Shown: positions 7,984-14,893 of the stretch, piece after piece
How the letters are laid out: each line of letters begins with the position of its first letter
How positions within the stretch are numbered: the stretch's first letter is position 1
Assembly: GCA_016839665.1 (NCBI GenBank)
Contig: JAEOTU010000043.1
Location: forward strand, 1-20,126
Source of the DNA: Candidatus Hodarchaeota archaeon
GTDB taxonomy: Archaea > Asgardarchaeota > Heimdallarchaeia > Hodarchaeales > Hodarchaeaceae
DNA: 20,126 nt
Reading direction: 5' to 3'
Translations under genes and position numbers: made by a program
Notes under the pieces: generated by a model
The model's input: the letters and a program-made list of their open reading frames with translations, nothing else
Databases searched by the model: none
What the model was told of the DNA's origin: nothing

Positions 7984-9000
7984 CTAGTAAAAAGAACCAG
8001 GATTATAGGCTTTTAGTTCACAGGAGTTTTGATAATGACATTCTTTACAGTTTCGATGTGTCTGCTTACATCCAACTTGCTTCGCACAATAAGCCGCATA
8101 AGCCGCTTGTGGATGAATAAATTTCTCCTGAAATCGTGAGGGGATTGAACGAATCTTTCCCGGGATATCTGTAAAACCTGCCCAATTAACGTTTTCTAAT
8201 CCAGTTTTCTGGGCAAGAGACACTGCATCTCTTATTAGTTTTCGTGATGCCCCAGGATGAGAGTCTAAACAAAAATTAGGACGGAAAGTCAAAAAACAAA
8301 CTGGTAAAGTCTCATCTAAAGTAACTAAGAATTCTGTAATTGCCTGAATCTCTTCAAGATCCACTATTGCAGGAATAGCTAGAATGCGGAATTCCCACAG
8401 GCGATCTTTGTGTTTTGCCATTTCAGTTACATTCTGTAAAACAGGTTCCACGGGTGCTCCAGTGAGTGCACGATGTGTTTCATCATTATAAGCCTTGAAA
8501 TCAAACGTTATTGAATCTGAAAACGATAAAATGCGTTGAAAACTCTGTTTTGAAGGAAATCCATTGGTGTCAAAATTAACTTTTATTTCAGGATCAATGG
8601 TTCTTGCGTGATGAACGACTTCTTCGATCCAAGGAAGAGAAACAATGGGAGAACCACCACTAAAGAAAAATCGGTCAGTAGCAATTAACTGACCTGCAGT
8701 AGAGCGAATTGCTTTTACACCAATCGAAGCAACACGTTCTGGCTTCATATAACCTTTGATTATACTGTTATTACAAGGATAATGGGCTATCTCCCAATTT
8801 TGACAGTTAAGGCAACGGAAGTTACATCCACTAACGAACACCGTATATGATTGGGGAGGGGCTGGATGAAGTTGACAACTAGCCACTTCTGGGATGCCAA
8901 TCATACAGACTCCCTGTTCTCCAGCGATTCGATCTACTCCACATTCCCATGCACACAATTTGCAGTTTTCCAGCTCCTTATATTCCATGGAATTAACCAT
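7984..9000 (-). CDS. Radical SAM protein of the PflX / PFL-activase-like group (COG1313-like)
   Basis: This 338-residue protein has an N-terminal Cys-rich lead-in, C13-x2-C16-x3-C20-GVDR-x7-C32, matching the 'CxLCxxxCGVxRxxGxxGxC' opening of PflX-type proteins. It is followed by the radical SAM motif C59-x3-C63-x2-C66 (SGCNFRCLNCQN) that binds the SAM-coordinating [4Fe-4S] cluster. The SAM-binding GGSP motif (115-118) and a VNFDTNG strand follow. A C-terminal set of five Cys (C305, C311, C318, C321, C327) is extra and could hold a second cluster or zinc. Relatives activate glycyl-radical enzymes or have unknown targets; no glycyl-radical enzyme is present in the window. The gene lies 31 nt after the small membrane-protein gene and probably shares its transcript. 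An in-frame ATG at 8988 is an alternative start. Confidence 0.85.
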   Translation of the reverse strand: MVNSMEYKELENCKLCAWECGVDRIAGEQGVCMIGIPEVASCQLHPAPPQSYTVFVSGCNFRCLNCQNWEIAHYPCNNSIIKGYMKPERVASIGVKAIRSTAGQLIATDRFFFSGGSPIVSLPWIEEVVHHARTIDPEIKVNFDTNGFPSKQSFQRILSFSDSITFDFKAYNDETHRALTGAPVEPVLQNVTEMAKHKDRLWEFRILAIPAIVDLEEIQAITEFLVTLDETLPVCFLTFRPNFCLDSHPGASRKLIRDAVSLAQKTGLENVNWAGFTDIPGKIRSIPSRFQEKFIHPQAAYAAYCAKQVGCKQTHRNCKECHYQNSCELKAYNPGSFY

Positions 9001-9031
9001 TATCTAAGTTATTAAAACGATTCATGATATT

Positions 9032-9436
9032 TCAGGCTTCAATGTCTCTTGCATTAACATAACTAATAATGAAGAGTGCAGTTGCGATTATTTGGAATAT
9101 CCAAAGAGGAATCATTCTTTCCATTATAATGAAGTTTGAAATGACCGCTAATGCTTGTCCTATCACTAATCCAAATAAGACAGGAAAGACGGTAAGAAGT
9201 AGAACTCCTTTTCGTTCCACTGGTTTTCTGTCAGCCCAAAGTAATAAAGAAGTCCAACCTAGCATTAAAGGAACTCCTATCCACATTGCATAGTTATAAT
9301 CAATTCCTGGCTTGAAATCAGGTATACCATAAGCAAATCCTATTATGTTCGGAAACAACATTGGGATTACCGATAGTCCATCAGCTATAGCTCCCAACCA
9401 GTAACTTATTCTCAACCAAAGGATTTTATTGTTCAT
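9032..9436 (-). CDS. Four-helix membrane protein of unknown function
   Basis: The ATG at 9436 gives 134 residues; a GTG at 9445 would add three. Four hydrophobic segments are visible at about residues 10-35, 45-62, 76-98 and 106-127. The first is followed by a loop with FAYGIPDFKPGID and the second ends WADRKPVERKG, a positively charged loop that suggests the cytoplasmic side. It resembles the many small 4-TM proteins of unknown role in archaea and bacteria, and I cannot name a family. It sits between the GTPase gene (99 nt upstream) and the radical SAM gene (31 nt downstream) on the same strand. Confidence 0.7.
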   Translation of the reverse strand: MNNKILWLRISYWLGAIADGLSVIPMLFPNIIGFAYGIPDFKPGIDYNYAMWIGVPLMLGWTSLLLWADRKPVERKGVLLLTVFPVLFGLVIGQALAVISNFIIMERMIPLWIFQIIATALFIISYVNARDIEA

Positions 9437-9535
9437 TTTATACACTAAACCTGCTGCAGTTGCTAATTTTTAAGTAAACAACCCTCATAGTAGGATATGT
9501 GAATAATGACTGATTGTATTGATAGAGGGTCTTAA

Positions 9536-10477
9536 TTAAAAGCTTACATTCTCAGCAAATTCTCGGTTTAAAAAATCAAGAATAAGATTTTTTGGAAAAA
9601 CGAGTTTTCCTTCATGGCGTAATAATGAGATACTCTTTGAAAAAGTTGATTCAACATAAGTTAAAAATGATTCAGCAATTACCCGTGAGGTTACAGGATC
9701 TGAATCTTTATCAGTTACTATAGCACACATAACTCCCTCTCGTTTAACCGTCAAAATGTAGCCTTGTTCCGTAGAAATCGTATTTAATCCCTCACTGGGT
9801 CCTATAACGCCACTGGCGAATTGATCAAGAGCATACAAAAATCCTGGAACCATATCGGCGTCGAATTCTCCTGATGCATCACTGGTGAATCTGTGTGAAG
9901 CAATTGGAATTCCAGTTGGGAGATACAGATAAATACCACGTATTCTCACTTTCTTCTGAGCTAGAATTGGCATCATCTTCTGGGAAAACCATCCAATAGC
10001 ATCATCCAGATTCGTTCCTTTTTTCATCGAAACTTCAAAAATCCGAAAAGATCTATGAGGGTTCTGTTGGAGAACTTGGTCCAATTTAATTTTGTTAATT
10101 AAATCATCTAAATCAATGTGAGAAAGATCTGACTTGTTAGCTAATATCAAAATAGGTGCGGTGTGATTCCATTCAAGGCATTTCCAAAACCATTCGACTA
10201 CTTCATCCAACTTTGAAATGTCACTCGAATCAATCACGAAGATGATTCCTTGTGATAATTTCACATAAGTCTGCCAAAACATTTCCCGTAATGACTTTTG
10301 CCCTCCTAAATCAAAAAGCTGGAAGAGGTTCTCCTGTATCTCGACTGTTTCGACATCTATACCTTTTGTTGGAGTTATAGTTGGTATATATTTCCCAGTT
10401 TGGAGTCTAGTAGCCAAAGTTGTTTTGCCAGCTTGTTCCAATCCAACAATTGCTACAGGAATACGTTTTTCAAACAT
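9536..10477 (-). CDS. Arf-like small GTPase fused to a C-terminal longin-like domain
   Basis: The ATG at 10477 (GGAAGAA just upstream) gives 313 residues; a TTG at 10486 would add three. Residues about 5-170 are an Arf/Arl-type GTPase. They hold P-loop GLEQAGKTT, switch I PTKG (Arf PTxG), switch II FDLGGQ with the Arf-type Gly-Gly-Gln, base-recognition ANKSD and a late VSMKKG. There is no myristoylatable Gly2 or N-terminal amphipathic helix, so membrane anchoring differs from eukaryotic Arf. Residues about 178-285 follow the longin/SNARE-like order: two strands (RGIYLYLPTG, IPIASHRF), a helix (GFLYALDQFASG), three strands (LNTISTEQGY, ILTVKRE, VMCAIVTDKD), then helices. Longin and roadblock domains partner with Arf/Rag-type GTPases in eukaryotes and Asgard archaea, so the fusion may carry its own regulator or dimerisation module. 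A TATA-like element lies near 10545-10555. Confidence 0.88.
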   Translation of the reverse strand: MFEKRIPVAIVGLEQAGKTTLATRLQTGKYIPTITPTKGIDVETVEIQENLFQLFDLGGQKSLREMFWQTYVKLSQGIIFVIDSSDISKLDEVVEWFWKCLEWNHTAPILILANKSDLSHIDLDDLINKIKLDQVLQQNPHRSFRIFEVSMKKGTNLDDAIGWFSQKMMPILAQKKVRIRGIYLYLPTGIPIASHRFTSDASGEFDADMVPGFLYALDQFASGVIGPSEGLNTISTEQGYILTVKREGVMCAIVTDKDSDPVTSRVIAESFLTYVESTFSKSISLLRHEGKLVFPKNLILDFLNREFAENVSF

Positions 10478-10701
10478 TTCTTCCAAACTTTTTCCTTCTC
10501 CTTCAGAGGAGTTCTCCAGTAGTTCTCAATTAATGAATTTGTTTCTTTTTAAGTTTTCTACAATTGATAATAGAATTGTTTAAAATAAGCTGTTCTAGAA
10601 AAATTGTTCTTTTGAACGCACGGACGCGTTAAGCGTGTTATTTCAAAAAACTCCTTTGATTCTAGGAAATGGTAGAGAGCAAGAATCTAAGAGTGTCCGA
10701 A

Positions 10702-11601
10702 CTAATCATCTAATCCATAGACTTGTCGGGGTGCAAGTTGTTCAGAGAACTTATCAAGAAGCGTTTTCCGAACTTCATAACAAAGGTGACAAGCATCAAC
10801 GTAATCTCCTTCGATATCAACCTTGTACTCTCTTGCTAATTGAGCTGGTCCACCTCTGATTAAAGGCCCACTTATTGGATGTGTACTCGCGTTATAGTTC
10901 TTAACAAGTTCTGATAGGGGAGTTTTCCACATATTTCCCATACTCAAGCCTTGACAGATGTGAACATTACCAAAGGGGTCTAGGTGAACTCGGCCTGGGT
11001 TCCTTAATTCTTCATGAGGGCATTCCGTGAATTCTTCCCAGTTTCTTTTAGGCAATTCATCGGTTATTAATTTTTCAACCGCTCTCCCTCTAAACATTGC
11101 GCCACCACCAATTACTGGTTCTCCCTTTTCTTGAGTCTTATCTATATCCAGCATGGGCTCTTCAATACATATATCACCTCCAGACATACCCAATCTCTCC
11201 AAAGCGGCCAAAGCCTTTGTCGCAGGGTTTTCCTTCTCTTTTCCATGATGATAGGCATCATTGCTGACACTCACATCTGAGATATATGGAAGTAACGGTT
11301 TTAGCCAAAGCTCTGCGTCTTCAACAGATAGTGCCCAATATGAATTAGTAACTACTCCAGTCTTGAATCCCATTTCATGGGACATTTTGATCCCTTCAAG
11401 AAGAAGGGGATAATAGAGAAAAGGTTCTCCCCCTTCATAATAAACCATATTAATTGTTCCAATTTTATGCATTTCTTCGTGAACAGCTCTTAATTGGCTT
11501 AAAGTAAAAGTTCCCTCAAAATGTGGACTACAATACAGGAAACAGTGATCACATTCGAAATTGCAGCTCATAGTTAAAAGGAAATGAATACCTGATACCA
11601 T
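10702..11601 (-). CDS. Radical SAM protein with SPASM/twitch-like C-terminal Cys cluster
   Basis: The ATG at 11601 follows GTGATT at the right spacing and is preferred to the GTG at 11610. The 299-residue protein has the radical SAM motif C13-x3-C17-x2-C20 (SCNFECDHC), preceded by the usual beta strand (IHFLLTM). An extra Cys24, a Gly-rich SAM contact (VYYEGGEP) and a typical GVVTNSYW strand follow. The C-terminal part has C194, then LDPFGNVHIC (C216), then C271-x2-C274. The 'xDPFGNVxxC' element is the hallmark of SPASM or twitch domains that bind an auxiliary [4Fe-4S] cluster. Such enzymes often modify peptides, cofactors or RNA; the substrate is unknown. A methyltransferase gene lies upstream on the same strand, ending 84 nt before this start. 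No precursor peptide gene was found beside it. Confidence 0.85.
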   Translation of the reverse strand: MVSGIHFLLTMSCNFECDHCFLYCSPHFEGTFTLSQLRAVHEEMHKIGTINMVYYEGGEPFLYYPLLLEGIKMSHEMGFKTGVVTNSYWALSVEDAELWLKPLLPYISDVSVSNDAYHHGKEKENPATKALAALERLGMSGGDICIEEPMLDIDKTQEKGEPVIGGGAMFRGRAVEKLITDELPKRNWEEFTECPHEELRNPGRVHLDPFGNVHICQGLSMGNMWKTPLSELVKNYNASTHPISGPLIRGGPAQLAREYKVDIEGDYVDACHLCYEVRKTLLDKFSEQLAPRQVYGLDD

Positions 11602-11684
11602 TAGAATCACTATGGATTCTTTACTAGTAATGCTTTATTTTTGTTTTTACATTGGTAATCTTAGTTACGACGGGACTTCCTTAA

Positions 11685-12326
11685 CTAAGATTTTGATGTG
11701 AGCCTTGTTAGAACATACCAGTGAAAACATCCAGAAAAAAATTGTTCGATATCCTCACACTTTCTGTGAGAGAACCCCTTAAGAAAATGGTCAATCCCTG
11801 CTTGGTTAAAGTAATGATGGGGGTATTTTTTCTCTTTCTCTTCAACAATCACAAATGTATCTTTTTCAATCTCTTCCCCAAGTCCATACTTTATATGTTT
11901 AGTCGAGATTAAAGTACAGAGTAAATAACTATCAATTTTTAAACATCTTTTGATCTCTCTGACAGTCTTGTGAATTATTTTAATAGTTCCATGATATATG
12001 ACATTCCAAGCAATTACCAGATCAAAAATAGCGTTAACAAACGGTAGTTGACTCATTTCCGCAGTCAAGAATTGTGGAGTAACTCTCTCTCTTTCAGACC
12101 ATTTCCTAGCATAGTCAAGACCCGAAGTACTTGGATCTATTCCATAGACGTCGAATCCCTTTTTAGCAAGTAGGATAGCATGGCGGCCAATACCAAAGCC
12201 TAGATCAAGAATTTTTGTTACCCCGTCTTTCTTTAGCCAAGACAAGTTCGATATGATAAATGGATCAGGTTCTAACCAATGAGATCTTCCTTCCTTGGTT
12301 TTCCAAGCTTCATTCCAAGCTTCCAT
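11685..12326 (-). CDS. Class I SAM-dependent methyltransferase
   Basis: The ATG at 12326 starts MEAWNEAW, a common opening for this methyltransferase group. The TTG at 12392 would add 22 unsupported residues, and an A/T-rich TATA-like element near 12357-12365 lies between the two. The 213-residue protein shows motif I ILDLGFGIGRHA (residues 39-50, SAM-binding glycine loop), the acidic end of strand 2 in VYGIDPS (D64), and motif IV-like FDLVIAWNVIYH. It resembles the TehB/UbiE-like Methyltransf_11/25 group of small-molecule methyltransferases. The aromatic-rich C-terminus (SGCFHWYVLTRL) is a usual final strand for the fold. The substrate is unknown. It lies upstream of the radical SAM gene on the same strand with an 83-nt gap, so co-transcription is possible. 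Confidence 0.85.
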   Translation of the reverse strand: MEAWNEAWKTKEGRSHWLEPDPFIISNLSWLKKDGVTKILDLGFGIGRHAILLAKKGFDVYGIDPSTSGLDYARKWSERERVTPQFLTAEMSQLPFVNAIFDLVIAWNVIYHGTIKIIHKTVREIKRCLKIDSYLLCTLISTKHIKYGLGEEIEKDTFVIVEEKEKKYPHHYFNQAGIDHFLKGFSHRKCEDIEQFFSGCFHWYVLTRLTSKS

Positions 12327-12479
12327 GGGAAATTCACTATTTTTCTGTAAGTTTATTGATATTTTTTTGATTAAGGTGACTATAAATTTCAAGTAGTATT
12401 AAATATGATTTCAATTCAAATTTGGTCGAAGAAAATATTTTGTCCTCTCCTTCTGAATATATAAATAGAGGATGTAATT

Positions 12480-12800
12480 ATGTTTGCTTTTGATCTCCCG
12501 TTCCTCCTTATTTCTGGAATAATTCTGGGTAATTTGGTGAAAAACCAGTCTATCTCACAAAGATCTAATTGGCTTATTGGAATTCTACTTCTCTTCATCT
12601 TTCAAGCTGGGGGAATAATGTTATGGCTTGATATTTTTCCTGGAAGTAAAGAATTCATGATTCTCCCCTTCAACTTCTTAGGGATAATAGCAGACACTTT
12701 TGATCCAATTTTATCTGCAATTTTATTTGGGCTTGAACCAATCCTAATGATTCTTGGAGAGTATATTGGATTAAGACAAAAAAAAGTCAAAGGACGCTAG
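12480..12800 (+). CDS. Small three-helix membrane protein of unknown function
   Basis: This 106-residue protein starts at an ATG preceded by AGAGG 8 nt upstream. Hydrophobic segments lie at about residues 4-20, 30-50 and 62-94, the last probably two helices or one helix with a re-entrant part. The C-terminus is basic (RQKKVKGR), placing it on the cytoplasmic side. A TATA-like AT-rich element (GAAAATATTTT, around 12431-12441) fits a transcript that includes the Shine-Dalgarno. The gene ends convergently on the SDR gene: the two stop codons share the bases CTAG at 12797-12800. I do not recognise a family. Length, ribosome site and hydrophobic pattern support it as a real gene. Confidence 0.6.
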   Translation: MFAFDLPFLLISGIILGNLVKNQSISQRSNWLIGILLLFIFQAGGIMLWLDIFPGSKEFMILPFNFLGIIADTFDPILSAILFGLEPILMILGEYIGLRQKKVKGR

Positions 12801-13840
12801 TAATTCACATAGCCATGTTTTTTATACCACTTTAGAGTCTCTTCAATCCCCGTTTCAAAACTCGGTACTGTGTAATGAAACCCAAGGCTTTTTAGCTTTG
12901 TATTCTCAAAAATATGGTCAGAGAATATCAATTTCAAAGATGTATTTTCATATAAACTGGTTTTTCTTATGAGTTTATTCCAAAAACGATCAAGATAACC
13001 ATAAAGAAAAACAAGCCATTTTGGAATGTGAAACTTGGGAGGTTTCTTATCAATCAATTCTGATACTATGCGGAATGATTCTTCTATTGAAGTAGGGACA
13101 TCATCTGCGACATTGTATATCTCTCCAGCGCTGTCAGGTTTACTTGATAAGAAGATAGCTGCCTGAACAACATCATTCACATGTACATGATGTTGGATTG
13201 TTGTTCCATCACCAGGAATGCCAAAAATCTTCCCTTTTACAAGAGCTAATAGGGCTTGAGAAGTACCGTAAAACGATCTTGGCCCATATATTGCAGTTGG
13301 CCTAATAATGCTTACTGGTAATTCATTTTCTTGAAAAAAAGATAATGCTATCTGCTCTTGAACCCACTTGGATTCAGAATAAGGATCTTCAGGATGAATT
13401 GGGTGATTTTCATCTGCTGGTGTGTAATTTAATGACCCATAAACCATTGCTGTACTCCAGTTGACAATGTGGGAAATATTATCCTCAGAGAGAGCTGCTG
13501 ACAAAAGGTTTGTAGTTCCTTTAACATTTACTTTGAACAATTGCTTGGTTGGTGCTCCAAATCGGAATATTCCTGCAGGATGGAAAATTTTGGTGACTCT
13601 TTGGAGGATTGCTGGTAATTCTTCAGGTAGAGTAAGATCAGCTGGAACAAACTCTACATTATCGGATGAAGGAATATACTTTCGGTTAACTTCTTTCAAA
13701 TCAGTGGCTCTAACAGAGAAACCTCGCGATGCTAGAAAATCAACCAAGTGTGATCCAACAAATCCGCACGCCCCTGTTACCAAACATAAATCCTTTTCTT
13801 TGTTGAGTTCTAACGAATTAATTGAATTTATTGCTTTCAA
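12797..13840 (-). CDS. Extended short-chain dehydrogenase (NAD-dependent epimerase / 3-beta-HSD-like)
   Basis: The start is a TTG at 13840 with GAGG 7 nt upstream. There is no ATG between it and the nucleotide-binding motif, so the TTG start is well supported. The 347-residue protein has the Rossmann motif TGACGFVGSH (residues 22-31), Asp47 at the end of strand 2 (ATDL, favouring NAD), and the catalytic pair Y154-x3-K158 (PYSESK) with S129/T130 upstream (NWSTAMVYGS). IRPTAIYGPR and HVHVNDVVQA strands complete the extended SDR fold. Family members include 3-beta-hydroxysteroid or sterol C4-type dehydrogenases, dihydroflavonol reductase-like enzymes and nucleotide-sugar epimerases. The pattern FHPAGIFRFG...NVKGTTNLL is closest to the 3-beta-HSD/DFR branch. 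It is the last gene of the unit with GGR, CoA-binding and flavodoxin genes, 74 nt after the flavodoxin, so a lipid or isoprenoid substrate is a guess. Confidence 0.88.
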   Translation of the reverse strand: MKAINSINSLELNKEKDLCLVTGACGFVGSHLVDFLASRGFSVRATDLKEVNRKYIPSSDNVEFVPADLTLPEELPAILQRVTKIFHPAGIFRFGAPTKQLFKVNVKGTTNLLSAALSEDNISHIVNWSTAMVYGSLNYTPADENHPIHPEDPYSESKWVQEQIALSFFQENELPVSIIRPTAIYGPRSFYGTSQALLALVKGKIFGIPGDGTTIQHHVHVNDVVQAAIFLSSKPDSAGEIYNVADDVPTSIEESFRIVSELIDKKPPKFHIPKWLVFLYGYLDRFWNKLIRKTSLYENTSLKLIFSDHIFENTKLKSLGFHYTVPSFETGIEETLKWYKKHGYVNY

Positions 13841-13859
13841 TGTAGATCCTCGTATGTAA

Positions 13860-13873
13860 CTAGGTATTCCTAG
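13860..13873. repeat. Short hairpin in the flavodoxin-SDR spacer
   Basis: CTAGG-TATT-CCTAG is a perfect 5-bp inverted repeat with a 4-nt loop, 9 nt upstream of the Shine-Dalgarno of the SDR gene. It could limit or tune translation of the last gene, or be chance. Confidence 0.3.
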
Positions 13874-13914
13874 CTAGAAAGCAAGAACAAATAATTGATT
13901 GATAAGCTCTGTTT

Positions 13915-14331
13915 TTAAATAATTTTTACAATTTCGTCTACTAATACTGTCTTTTTTGTTCTTCTTTGTGCTATCAGACCTAATAACTTTCCATTTCGAG
14001 ATTCAATCGCTCTTTTCACGGGATTCAATGCTCCAGCAGGAAAGAACAAATAAGTGGCGAATCCAATAACTGGTTTGTCGTCAAGATCCTCTGGTAACTG
14101 TTTTTCTAAGAAGTCTTTAACTTCTTTTGTTGGTTTTTGACCAAATAGAATGTAACCGTGAACTGGAGTTCCAATAAGTAATAATTCTGCTTCTGCAACC
14201 TGTTCTGCTTTGGCAGTTAAAGCATTTTTCACAGTCACATTATGATCAAGAGATTCTAGACGTTCTTTGACTAGCTCTACAACTTTCTTTGTATTCCCTG
14301 AATTCGAATAATATACAATTAGGATCTTCAA
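13915..14331 (-). CDS. Flavodoxin
   Basis: The start is a TTG at 14331 with a perfect AAGGAG 8 nt upstream. The 138-residue protein opens MKILIVYYSNSGNTKKV, in which S9-N-S-G-N-T14 is the FMN phosphate-binding loop. It continues with LLLIGTPVHGYILFGQKP (the isoalloxazine loop region) and a Gly/Ala-rich IGFATYLFFPAG strand. Length and lack of Cys clusters indicate a free flavodoxin rather than a flavodoxin-ferredoxin fusion; it is also similar to flavodoxin-like domains of NAD(P)H:quinone reductases. It carries electrons in the cytoplasm. It lies 29 nt after the CoA-binding protein gene and in the same unit as the geranylgeranyl-reductase-like gene, which requires an electron donor. A donor role for it is an inference. 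Confidence 0.88.
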   Translation of the reverse strand: MKILIVYYSNSGNTKKVVELVKERLESLDHNVTVKNALTAKAEQVAEAELLLIGTPVHGYILFGQKPTKEVKDFLEKQLPEDLDDKPVIGFATYLFFPAGALNPVKRAIESRNGKLLGLIAQRRTKKTVLVDEIVKII

Positions 14332-14360
14332 GCAACATGCTCCTTTGTGAATGTAAATTC

Positions 14361-14825
14361 CTATTGTTTGGGAATACGATTCATTCCACCGAACTTGGAA
14401 TGATAATAATGCATGTTGAAAAATCGTTTAATTCCTGGGAATGCTCTATGCCCCATCAAACATGACATTCCATACTTCATATTGTTCTCTTCACAAATTA
14501 CAATACTTTCTTTCGAATCTGTTCTCGGCATAAACCAGATACTAGGTTTTGGATCTAGAGTTGATGCTTCCCAGACAATTTCTGTTGATAGCTCCTTTTT
14601 ATGCACTACAACTACGACATCAACGGGCTCGGGTAGGTCTTTAAGAGAACCATAAGCAGGGTCACCATTGATATTGTCCTTGTCAGAGCATACAGGAAAA
14701 ACTTTCTTAACATTGTACCATTCGTCTTTAAGTAAAGGGTATATTTTACTGGAGAGGCCACCAGTAAAGGTTCCAGCTACAGCGTATTTCATCTCTGTGG
14801 TAAATCCATGATCAATTTCTACCAA
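14361..14825 (-). CDS. CoA-binding-domain protein (YccU-like)
   Basis: The chosen start is a TTG at 14825, with AAGGAG at 14834-14839 exactly 8 nt upstream. A GTG at 14834 overlaps that site, and an ATG at 14792 has weaker support. The 154-residue protein has the Rossmann-like CoA_binding layout: KYAVAGTFTGG near the N-terminus, then YGSLKDLPEPVDVVVVV, IVWEAS, SIWFMPRTDSKESIVICEENN and a late GMSCLMGH. This matches the 'lxdlPepvDlvvv ... kaiWlqpg ... eeAvelaee' signature. Such stand-alone domains bind CoA or acyl-CoA; they resemble the N-terminal part of ADP-forming acyl-CoA synthetases and succinyl-CoA ligase alpha. The role here is unknown. It precedes the flavodoxin by 29 nt and follows the GGR-like gene by 68 nt. 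Confidence 0.85.
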   Translation of the reverse strand: MVEIDHGFTTEMKYAVAGTFTGGLSSKIYPLLKDEWYNVKKVFPVCSDKDNINGDPAYGSLKDLPEPVDVVVVVHKKELSTEIVWEASTLDPKPSIWFMPRTDSKESIVICEENNMKYGMSCLMGHRAFPGIKRFFNMHYYHSKFGGMNRIPKQ

Positions 14826-14893
14826 AATAAACACTCCTTGTAAGGTGTGATCCTTTTTTATCTGCCTAATAAAAAATTATAGTTTGAATTGGA

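Noticed and set aside
10611..10645. GC-rich patch with short inverted repeats (ACGC...GCGT)
   Set aside because: The stem is only 4 bp, and nothing indicates a terminator, an attachment site or an RNA gene.
10635..10859. 74-residue + strand ORF
   Set aside because: It is mostly antisense to the end of the radical SAM gene and is not protein-like.
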